From assembly GCF_014930455.1 (NCBI RefSeq), contig NZ_JAAIYO010000016.1, positions 118,326 to 182,325 of the forward strand: a DNA stretch of 64,000 nt, read 5' to 3'. Source of the stretch: Corallococcus soli (lineage in GTDB: Bacteria; Myxococcota; Myxococcia; Myxococcales; Myxococcaceae). Numbering within the stretch: the stretch's first letter is position 1; each line of letters begins with the position of its first letter. Shown one piece after another: positions 57,606 to 64,000 of the stretch. Both the position numbers and the translations under genes were made by a program. The notes beneath the pieces are model-generated. The model did not search any database. It saw nothing but the letters and a program-made list of their open reading frames with translations, and was not told where the DNA came from.

Positions 57606-57637
57606 CACCGACAGGCCCCCGAGGCGGCCTGTCGGTG
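57606..57637. terminator. Bidirectional terminator hairpin
   Basis: A perfect 12-bp stem: CACCGACAGGCC (57606-57617), eight-base loop, GGCCTGTCGGTG (57626-57637). It lies between convergent genes and can serve both. Confidence 0.7.
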
Positions 57638-57651
57638 CGCGGAGGGGAGGG

Positions 57652-59256
57652 TCAGCGCACTTCGAGTTCGTAGATGCGCGTCGCCGGGTCGCCGTTCTGG
57701 GACGGGGTGGTCACGTTGAGCTTGATGTAGCGCGCCGAGGTGGCGGTGATGGAGTGGGTCGACGTGTTGGCGGTGTTGCTGGTCACCGTCACCGGGGTGC
57801 TCCAGGTCGTACCGTTGCTGGAGGTCTGGAGGGTGAACGCCCGGGTGTTCCAGGTGCTTGATTCGCCGCCCTCGCCAGCATGCTTGACGACGAAGCCGCG
57901 GACCGTCTGGGCCGAGCCGAGATCCACCTGCAACCAGGCAGGAGAGGCCAACGAGCAGAACTTGTCGGTGGTGCCTCCGGAGGCGCTCCCGTTGAACGCC
58001 TTGCCCGGCGTTTCGGTGCTGTTGCAGGCGCTGGAGCCGGTCGCCGGTTTGTTGAGCGCCAGGTTGACGTTGCCGGCGCCGACCGACACGGTCTGGGTCC
58101 GGGTGTGGCTGGCGCCGCCGTTGTCGGTCACGGTCAGGCTGACGGTGTAGTTGCCGGCGCTGGCATAGACACGGCTGGGGTTCGTCGCGGTCGAGCCGCT
58201 GCCGTCGCCGAAGCTCCAGCTGCGCGAGGCGATGCTGCCGTCGCTGTCGCTGGAGGCGTCGCTGAAGGTCGCGGTCAATCCGCTCACGGTGACGCCGAAG
58301 TTGGCGACCGGCGGGGTGTTGCCGCTGACCGCGGTGTTGATCGCCGCGGCGTACTGCGCGGCCGTCCCCTGCGCGCCGCACCTCTGGATGTCGTCGTACA
58401 GCCACATGAAGCCGCCGTTGATGCCGGCGGTGTTCTTCCAGTTGCTCATCTTGCTCTGCACCGTGGCCGGGCTGTCACCGCTGCCGCAGCCGGTGCCGTG
58501 ACGCGACCACAGGCCCGGGTCGACGGTCATGCCCATCGCGGTGTTCCAGCTCGCCGGGTTGTTGCCGGCGCCGCCGTCGTACACCTGCAGGTAGATGCCG
58601 TCGACCGCGCTGCCGAGGTTGTCCTTGAGGCTCCGCCAGAAGCCCTGCTGGGTGTAGGGCGCGAAGGTGATCTTGAAGCCCATGCCGATGAGCATCTGCC
58701 CGAACTGCGTGGTCGGCGCGAGGTCGTAGGCGCTCTCATCGTCGAAGTTGACCGCGTCGGCGCGGGTGGCGGTCTTCAGCGCCTGGAAGTTGCGATACAG
58801 GATGCTGTTGCTGCCGCTGCCGCAGACGAGCGTGCTGCCGCAGCCAGGGGCGGTGCCGTTGACCAGCCGGGCCATGCGCTCGAAGTCGGGAACGCTCCAG
58901 GCGCCAATCGATACCTCGATGCGATTGACGGACGTCGGCGCGGTCTTGAGCGTGGCCAGCCGCGTGGGCCAGGCCGGATCGCCCATGTAGGCGCCGTTCT
59001 TGACCACCGGGATGTCGTTGTAGACGAGGTCGCCGTTGTCCTCGATGTGGAAGCTCCAGAGGATCACGGTCGTGAAGCCCGAGCCGCGCAGGTCGTCCAT
59101 CACCGCGGTGCCGCCGGAATAGAACGGGCCGCCGCCGTAGATGGCTGAATCGGCCTGGGCCATTGGCGCGGCTGCGACCAGGGCGAGGGCGGCGAGCCCC
59201 GGCAAGAACCGGCGGGCAGGAAGGAAGCAGGACGGGCGTTGTTGCGACTTCGGCAT
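57652..59256 (-). CDS. Secreted GH18-like protein with PKD and F5/8-type C domains
   Basis: A 534-residue secreted protein. Signal peptide cleaved after AQA (residue 35). Residues about 37-330 look like a GH18-type TIM barrel: ILWSFHIEDNGDLVYN, RIEVSIGAWSV, and the acidic strand AVNFDDESAYD, where the usual DxxDxE appears as NFDDES. Residues about 335-415 are a PKD domain (FGDGSGSTATNPSRVYAS, YTVSLTVTDNGG) and 420-534 a galactose-binding F5/8-type C domain (CNSTETPGKAFNGS, WLQVDLGSAQTVRGF). The set suggests a secreted carbohydrate-acting protein. The Ala-rich signal and style are unlike the neighbours, hinting at transfer from another group. Confidence 0.75.
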   Translation of the reverse strand: MPKSQQRPSCFLPARRFLPGLAALALVAAAPMAQADSAIYGGGPFYSGGTAVMDDLRGSGFTTVILWSFHIEDNGDLVYNDIPVVKNGAYMGDPAWPTRLATLKTAPTSVNRIEVSIGAWSVPDFERMARLVNGTAPGCGSTLVCGSGSNSILYRNFQALKTATRADAVNFDDESAYDLAPTTQFGQMLIGMGFKITFAPYTQQGFWRSLKDNLGSAVDGIYLQVYDGGAGNNPASWNTAMGMTVDPGLWSRHGTGCGSGDSPATVQSKMSNWKNTAGINGGFMWLYDDIQRCGAQGTAAQYAAAINTAVSGNTPPVANFGVTVSGLTATFSDASSDSDGSIASRSWSFGDGSGSTATNPSRVYASAGNYTVSLTVTDNGGASHTRTQTVSVGAGNVNLALNKPATGSSACNSTETPGKAFNGSASGGTTDKFCSLASPAWLQVDLGSAQTVRGFVVKHAGEGGESSTWNTRAFTLQTSSNGTTWSTPVTVTSNTANTSTHSITATSARYIKLNVTTPSQNGDPATRIYELEVR

Positions 59257-59321
59257 GGTGCGAACCCCTGTCGTGGACGCGAGGGACCGACCTTGCAAGC
59301 GCCGAAACCGGAATGTCAATT

Positions 59322-59343
59322 CTATTCTGATAGAGCAGAATAG
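59322..59343. promoter_or_regulatory. Inverted repeat, candidate operator of the GH18-like gene
   Basis: CTATTCTG, six bases, CAGAATAG: a perfect 8-6-8 dyad in an AT-rich patch 66 bases before the start of the secreted GH18-like gene. No known regulator is adjacent. Confidence 0.5.
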
Positions 59344-59456
59344 TATGAAATCTGCATGAGCCGGAGCTGGGGCGGACTCTCGCCCGGCGGCTGAAGGCGC
59401 CGCGCCTTGCGTCGGCGCGGCGCACCGGGCTCCCTGTCCGCGGAAGCCCAAGCGGG

Positions 59457-60512
59457 TCAAACGTACTGGTAGCTCAGTGAGGCCTGGATGAGCAGGTGGA
59501 TGGTGGAGGTGGTTGGAAAGTCCATCATCACGATGCCGAAATGGGCGCCCCAGGGGACCTTGCTGCGGGGCACCTGCAGTTGGGTGCTCAGCCACGCATC
59601 GAGCTGGGGCAGGAGGTAGTCCGCGTAGCTGCGCGGGAAGTGGGTGACATCTGGCGTTCGACTTGCCGAGACGAAGGTGACGTACTGGTTCGTCGCGCCT
59701 GGACCGCTTTCAAAGGTCTTTTGCAGATGCGCGCTGACCTTGGTCCATTTGGCCGACATGATGTCGGAGTAATGGTTCTCCACGTCCAGCTCCGTCACCT
59801 GGTCTGGCCTTGGGCTCAAGGCGTCAACCATGTAGTCGATATTCCCCCAGTACAAGCCCCGCGCCGGATTGTTGAGCTTGTATTCAGGGTCATCCTTTCC
59901 CTCGTCACCATCAACGAACACGAACAAGATCTTGCCCCGGACGTCGCCCAACCGTGGCACCGAACGGCCGGCGTAGACGAGGGCATCCAGGGGCTTGCCG
60001 TTGTACTGATCACGGTTCCCGACGATGTTCCAGAAGGCATCAAAGAACACGAGGGCCTTCTGGACGTCCTTTTCCTGCTTGATCAACAGGACGATGGTTT
60101 CCTGTTTGTTTTCAGCCAGGAACTTCAGGCAGTCGTCGAGGACGAAGGTCTTGCAGTCGCTGCCATAGCCGCCGTAGAGGGAATCGAAGAATGCATACTG
60201 ATAGTAGTTGGAGTGGTGCACGGCGAAGTTGACCCGGCCATCGGGACCCTTCAGGTAACGGAGCCGGATGTCGAACACGCGGATGCCATTCGCCAACTGC
60301 GTGGCCAGATCCTGGTCCTGACAGATGCTGCCGTATCCGTAGCGCGCGATGCTGTCATGCGTACCTGGCAGGCTGATGCGCGAGAGGAGGGCCCGGTCCG
60401 GCAGGCTGGACATCCAGCGTCGCGGGTCAATCGGAAGGCCGTTGGCGTTCGTGTCGTCGTGCTCGGGAGGGGGCAACGCTGCGGCGGCCGTGCCAGTGTC
60501 ATGGGTGGACAT
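59457..60512 (-). CDS. Phosphatidylinositol-specific phospholipase C-type protein
   Basis: A 351-residue PI-PLC X-domain protein. ISLPGTHDS holds the first catalytic His (His52), FDIRLRYLKGPDG the acidic residues, and NFAVHHS the second His (His99 or 100). Bacterial PI-PLCs cleave phosphatidylinositol or GPI anchors. No signal peptide is visible at this start, so export is uncertain. AAGGA lies a few bases before the ATG at 60512; the frame continues upstream without support. It is followed by the secreted GH18-like gene on the same strand. Confidence 0.85.
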   Translation of the reverse strand: MSTHDTGTAAAALPPPEHDDTNANGLPIDPRRWMSSLPDRALLSRISLPGTHDSIARYGYGSICQDQDLATQLANGIRVFDIRLRYLKGPDGRVNFAVHHSNYYQYAFFDSLYGGYGSDCKTFVLDDCLKFLAENKQETIVLLIKQEKDVQKALVFFDAFWNIVGNRDQYNGKPLDALVYAGRSVPRLGDVRGKILFVFVDGDEGKDDPEYKLNNPARGLYWGNIDYMVDALSPRPDQVTELDVENHYSDIMSAKWTKVSAHLQKTFESGPGATNQYVTFVSASRTPDVTHFPRSYADYLLPQLDAWLSTQLQVPRSKVPWGAHFGIVMMDFPTTSTIHLLIQASLSYQYV

Positions 60513-60882
60513 TGCGATCCTTCTCTCGGGGGGATGTGCTTTCCCGTGCAGGGACACGGTGCACGCGGCGGGCCACCGACGGATGACATGGGCAGACGTC
60601 CGGAGGCGCAGTCCCTGTCTCACGAGTGAGGCCTCGGCCAGCAGCGCGCGACGGACCCGCCGGAGCCGCGAATGCGCCGCCGCGTGGAGCCCGGACGCAA
60701 CCGCGTCGCGTGGGAACGCGGCTGCAGGAGGTATCTCACTCGATGTCGGTTTAATTTGAAATCCAATGAAATCTGGATTAGGTCGCTGTTGACTTCGCGT
60801 TGGGGGGACGTGATGTGGAAGCTCAAGTCGAGCCTGGAGGCTCCTCCCAGCGCGAATCCTCTCCAACAAAGGAAACGTGCGA
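60513..60882. other. Intergenic region between divergent genes
   Basis: About 370 bases. From about 60750 to 60780 it is AT-rich, with AATCC/GGATT half-sites around 60760-60780, probably promoter sequence for the lipoprotein gene on the right and possibly PI-PLC on the left. A TTGACT at 60789-60794 could be a -35 element for the right-hand gene but its -10 is poor. No gene recognised. Confidence 0.4.
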
Positions 60883-61290
60883 ATGCGGACCCGATTGATT
60901 CCCCTCGTGTTTGGACTGGCCCTGCTGTCCGCGGCCTGCGGTGACACGACGAGCCTGGATCGCGACACGGGCTCGGCCAGCGCGGAGGCCGTAGCGGAGT
61001 CGGAGTCGTCGCTGACGACGTATCGCTACTGTGCCAGCGGCCTCGACTGCGCCGGCGCGTGTATGTGCTCCGCGAACCAGTTGACAGGTTCCGCAGGCCG
61101 AACTGCTTGCGAGGCAGCATCTCCCACGGGATGCCGCTTCGGAGCACGAAGACGATGGCCTCCAGCGCCGCCCGGTTATCCGCCCAAGGACGGCCCAACT
61201 TCTTCTTGGGCCGGGGAGGAGGCCGCAGCGGCGCCACGCGCTGCCAGAATGCATCGGGAACGAGTTCGCGAACTATGCCCCACAAGCTGA
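60883..61290 (+). pseudogene. Lipoprotein gene truncated by IS fragment
   Basis: The first 65 codons are a normal lipoprotein (MRTRLIPLVFGLALLSAACG, lipobox LSAAC) with a good ribosome site (AAAGGA), then a Cys-rich start CASGLDCAGACMCSAN. From about 61085 the frame reads through sequence that is, on the other strand, the N-terminal part of an IS5-type transposase, so the natural C-terminus is lost. The chimera ends at 61290. Whether any product is made is unknown. Confidence 0.6.
61103..61285 (-). mobile_element. IS5-family transposase N-terminal fragment
   Basis: On the minus strand VPDAFWQRVAPLRPPPRPKKK, then GRPWADNRAALEAIVFVLRS and GIPWEMLPR match the N-terminal domain of IS5/IS427-type transposases. 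Similarity stops after EMLPR (about 61105); the catalytic DDE domain is absent. It is a dead remnant inside the lipoprotein gene. Terminal repeats could not be identified. Confidence 0.7.
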
Positions 61291-61340
61291 GGATGCCCCT
61301 TGCCGCTGGCCCGCCCAGGCCTGACTTTCGCTAGGTGCTG

Positions 61341-61952
61341 TTAGTTTCGTTGGGCGTCGCGGCGGAGTCTCAGGCCGTAAATGAGGAATGAGAGAAGCTC
61401 TGGCGGTGACAGCAGAGGGCTGGGGACGAGGAGATTTTCATGGGATGGATGGCAATGGCTCCGAAGTCCCAGGTCGTCGTTCATGTGACCCGGCTTATTC
61501 AGGTCAAAGCGGACGAAGCCCATCGGCTCGCTCAGCGGGAAATACAGTTCGAAGTCGTAGGCGTGGAGGAGTAATGTACTTTCGCCGGGGACCTCTTCGA
61601 CGGTGATGGTGAAGTGGATGACGGCATCATCGTCGCGGACGATTCGCTCCTTGGGGTCGATGTCCGCAATGAGCCGCTCGAAGTCCTTGGGGCCTCCGGC
61701 AATTGCGTAGACGAGCCCGCCCCGCATGCTCTTTTCAGAGGACTCCGAACAGGTTAGTAAATCGCTGGCGCTGTACGGTGGGGTCTTGAGTGCTTCGGTT
61801 CGAACTGCTTTCTGGAGGATCTGCCGGAGCGCGTCATGGAGTTCGTTGGCCGTCGCGGGTAACTTTCCCAGAGAGCCATCAAGGCGCTCCTGGAGTTGGC
61901 GCATCTTATTCAGGAGCGCGTTTTCTGCACCACGTCGCAGTTCACTTGCCAA
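61341..61952 (-). CDS. Hypothetical protein, third gene of ATPase operon
   Basis: A 203-residue protein. The probable TTG start at 61952 has GAGGAG six bases upstream and overlaps the end of the preceding gene by 11 bases; a Met 13 codons later is an alternative. N-terminal half is helical (LLNKMRQLQERLDGSLGKLP); the C-terminal half has a mixed beta region and a His/Pro-rich conserved-looking segment (HMNDDLGLRSHCHPSHENLL, then PSPLLSPPELLSFLI). I do not recognise the family. Base composition is less GC-rich than the rest of the window. Confidence 0.6.
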   Translation of the reverse strand: MASELRRGAENALLNKMRQLQERLDGSLGKLPATANELHDALRQILQKAVRTEALKTPPYSASDLLTCSESSEKSMRGGLVYAIAGGPKDFERLIADIDPKERIVRDDDAVIHFTITVEEVPGESTLLLHAYDFELYFPLSEPMGFVRFDLNKPGHMNDDLGLRSHCHPSHENLLVPSPLLSPPELLSFLIYGLRLRRDAQRN

Positions 61953-62535
61953 GGAGGTCTCCTCGTCCCAGGAGCACGAGCCACTCCGAGAAGGGAGGGT
62001 CTGGCGGGAGCTGACCCTGCTCAGCCTGTGTGATGACCTCCGTGTCCGTCCATCTGGCCCAGCGCCGGAGCGCGTCAAGCCGCCTTTCACGGTCTTCCGC
62101 TGAGAGCGTAGGAGCCTTCTGCTCCAGGCGCCAAGCGGCTCCTCCTAACCAGCTCGCGAAGTTGGGAGTATGGTCGAAAAGCTGGCCAATCGCCTCGTCT
62201 CCTAGGACGAGGATGGTGACTCCCTGTCGCTGGAGCAAGGATCGCTCCCTATCGATGAACTGCCAGTCCTCGGCTGTGAACGCATCGAATCCGGAGAGGA
62301 CGAGGGTACCTTCGGGATGTTTGCGTACAATCCCAACGAAAGATGCAACCGAGGAGAGCGTCCGATTCAGCTGAGAATTGTCCTCAAGGGCTGCCAGTTC
62401 CTTGGTGAGTTTCTCTGCGGTGACATTCGTCTCGGTTAACGGCACGACGAGGGCGAGCCAGTCGTTGGGCCCCGGCCTTTCTAAAGCCTGGACGGCGAAG
62501 TCACCTAATCGTGTTGTCGGGAGCAATACAGTCAT
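61942..62535 (-). CDS. Hypothetical protein, second gene of ATPase operon
   Basis: A 197-residue protein. TLVLSGFDAFTAEDWQFIDR looks like a strand and acid of a Walker-B type, and GVTILVLGDEA like a following sensor strand, but there is no Walker A, so it may be a degenerate P-loop-like partner of the ATPase. Its ATG overlaps the ATPase stop by four bases (ATGA) and its end overlaps the next gene, so the three are coupled. No signal or membrane helix. Function unknown. Confidence 0.65.
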   Translation of the reverse strand: MTVLLPTTRLGDFAVQALERPGPNDWLALVVPLTETNVTAEKLTKELAALEDNSQLNRTLSSVASFVGIVRKHPEGTLVLSGFDAFTAEDWQFIDRERSLLQRQGVTILVLGDEAIGQLFDHTPNFASWLGGAAWRLEQKAPTLSAEDRERRLDALRRWARWTDTEVITQAEQGQLPPDPPFSEWLVLLGRGDLLGK

Positions 62536-63707
62536 TTTCGCCCCGCGATCTGGTCAAGCAGTGGAGCGATTGTTGGATGCACTGCATAGCGGGCCTGGGG
62601 CGAGCGGTACTCCAGAATTCGGCGTGTCAGGATGAGCGCCAAGTCGTCCTCGGAGGTGCGGACGAAGCCACCTGTTGAGCGCAAGTGCTTGAGAGTCTCG
62701 ATCTCCTCAGGTTTGAGGCCAATCATGAGTGAACGGCCATGGTTGTCAGCCGCGACAATTACATGCGGCACATCAATGACTTCTGCTCCACGGAGGTATG
62801 CCTCAGTTCCTGCCGCCTTGGCGAGATTCAAAAGGTCGCGTAGCACTCCACCGGAGAACTCTACAAGCAACGGGAGTGCTGCGCTCGTGAGCATTTCGGT
62901 GCCTGCTCTTCGATGCAGCACATCCATCAGAAATTGGGTGCCTACTTCGTCGAATGCAATGTCGACGGGAGCCTGGATGTGTAGGTAGTCAAACCGGTCT
63001 GCATCCAGGCGCCCGAACCCCTCCATTGAGCGGATTGGGCCAATGAGGACAATTCCGATTCCTGCTTTTTTCAGGGCGGGAATGTCCTGCTCCAACACAC
63101 GAGTAAAGGCATCCTTGTCCGTCACCCGGTCAAGCGAGTCGAAGAGCAGTACGAGGGTTTGGTTGCCTTTCGAGAGCTTGATGTGCGCATCGTTGAGAAT
63201 GGATACAATGATGTTTGGAATGTCCACCCATTCAGGCTTTGGGGGTTTTAAGATGCCTGGAACAAACGCACTGGGATCGCCGTCATCTCCGTCCCACTCA
63301 TCAGGGTGGGTCCAGTAGCCTTCGGACCAGTCCTTGAAGTGCCGCCAATTGTCTATCTTGGCGTCCTCGCCGAGGTGTTCACCTAGTTTGAGGCCAGCGA
63401 GGGCGACAAGGCAGCCTGGTCGGAGTTGAGCTAAGTCGAGCTTCTCGCTGACATCGACGTAGGCTGCACGTATGTCTTCGTGTTCGAGGAAGCGGTGCTC
63501 GGCGATCAAGAGCTGAGTGCTCTTTCCGGAGCCGATCCCACCGACGATAAGGTGCCGCGAAGATGGGTCTAGTTCAAGACGTGCTACGATCATGTCCGAG
63601 ATGGCGCCAGGTGGGTGGACATAGAGCTTCTGCTCAATGGCTAGTGCTGGATTAGCAGCAGCCGCCACACGGGACATGTAAGTGCGGAACTTCTCTCGCC
63701 TCATCAT
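62532..63707 (-). CDS. P-loop ATPase heading an unassigned three-gene operon
   Basis: A 391-residue AAA/STAND-like ATPase. Walker A GGIGSGKST at residues 56-64, Walker B LVLLFDSLDR at 185-194, a following strand GIGIVLIGP, and a helical C-terminal half ending in a probable winged helix (GLKPEEIETLKHLRSTGGF, ILEYRSPQARYAVHP). This layout resembles Orc/Cdc6- or TniB-like ATPases of mobile and defence systems. Start: two tandem ATGs at 63707 and 63704 after GAGAGG. Lower GC than the rest of the window. Partners are the two unassigned proteins downstream. Confidence 0.8.
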   Translation of the reverse strand: MMRREKFRTYMSRVAAAANPALAIEQKLYVHPPGAISDMIVARLELDPSSRHLIVGGIGSGKSTQLLIAEHRFLEHEDIRAAYVDVSEKLDLAQLRPGCLVALAGLKLGEHLGEDAKIDNWRHFKDWSEGYWTHPDEWDGDDGDPSAFVPGILKPPKPEWVDIPNIIVSILNDAHIKLSKGNQTLVLLFDSLDRVTDKDAFTRVLEQDIPALKKAGIGIVLIGPIRSMEGFGRLDADRFDYLHIQAPVDIAFDEVGTQFLMDVLHRRAGTEMLTSAALPLLVEFSGGVLRDLLNLAKAAGTEAYLRGAEVIDVPHVIVAADNHGRSLMIGLKPEEIETLKHLRSTGGFVRTSEDDLALILTRRILEYRSPQARYAVHPTIAPLLDQIAGRK

Positions 63708-64000
63708 TGGGCCTCTCTCATCGGGCAACTTGGCAAGGGCGGTCGTAGCACATGGGGCGGTAACCTCCACATGGGCAAGCTGATGGCTCACGCTGGCTCC
63801 TAGGCCTGCTCCGGTTTGGTGGACAGGTTGATTATGCTGCCAGCCTCTTGATTGCGGCCATCCGCTTGTACTCCGCTGGTCTGGGCGAAAACTGGGCGCT
63901 GGGAAGCCATCTTCAAAGAACTGCGGCTCGACGTGGATGAGCTCGGCTCCCTCGCGGATGCATCCGTCGTCCGGGCGCATCAGGACGCCTCGGGCGGAAA
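63708..64000. other. Unassigned sequence at the window edge
   Basis: About 290 bases upstream of the ATPase operon. On the minus strand a short frame ends RPAEYKRMAAIKRLAA near 63840, which could be the last part of a gene or transposase lying beyond the window. Near 63825 GGTTTGGTGGACAGG could be an element end. Neither can be confirmed here. The ATPase promoter should lie in 63708-63800 but no clear elements were found. Confidence 0.3.

Noticed and set aside
61105..61285. Functional IS5 element
   Set aside because: Only the N-terminal transposase domain remains and no terminal repeats were found.

Overview
The window is a GC-rich (about 70%) stretch of bacterial chromosome that looks like a myxobacterium of the Myxococcus/Corallococcus type. 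This is inferred from the codon bias, a giant NRPS/PKS operon, many short lipoproteins with Asp/Gly/Thr-rich linkers, a TonB-dependent receptor carrying its own TonB-C-like domain, a 7TM-sensor chemoreceptor fusion, divergent LysR/metallo-beta-lactamase pairs, and a good sigma-54-type promoter. No rRNA, tRNA or CRISPR array was found.

Layout. 1-3.2 kb: a heme-oxygenase-like iron enzyme, a lipoprotein, a LuxR-type regulator and a small secreted protein. 3.3-18.2 kb (minus strand): one tightly coupled operon reading A(Pro)-PCP-KS-AT-ACP-aminotransferase, then C-A(Gly)-PCP-C-A(Gly)-PCP, then two alpha/beta-hydrolase-fold proteins without a standard serine nucleophile. It has no thioesterase and looks like the assembly line for a small Pro-acetate-Gly-Gly compound with an amino group installed on the ketide. 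The two Gly adenylation domains are nearly identical in DNA sequence, 3150 bases apart. 18.4-22.6 kb: hydrolase, DUF885 peptidase-like protein, NYN-domain protein and a LysR regulator.

22.6-34.9 kb: ordinary chromosomal genes (MBL-fold protein, GlxA-type regulator, small membrane proteins, LysR and TetR regulators each divergent from an NAD-dependent epimerase-like gene, LCM methyltransferase, ureidoglycolate lyase, VWA protein, atypical RluA-family protein), with two decayed gene fragments (EamA transporter, GNAT acetyltransferase). 35-44 kb: Cys-repeat and propeller lipoproteins, a second LysR/MBL pair, a 2OG-Fe oxygenase and a delta-60-repeat lipoprotein. 44.6-57.6 kb: a membrane pyrophosphatase, a lytic-transglycosylase-like protein, a TonB receptor/lipoprotein pair, a macrolide phosphotransferase homologue, an ArsR/SRPBCC operon with a readable promoter and operator, a membrane chemoreceptor and a serine-hydrolase lipoprotein.

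57.6-64 kb is accessory: a secreted GH18-like/PKD/F5-8C protein, a PI-PLC, a lipoprotein gene cut by an IS5-type transposase fragment, and a three-gene operon of visibly lower GC headed by a P-loop ATPase with two proteins I cannot assign. That operon and the NRPS/PKS operon are the best candidates for undescribed biology here.
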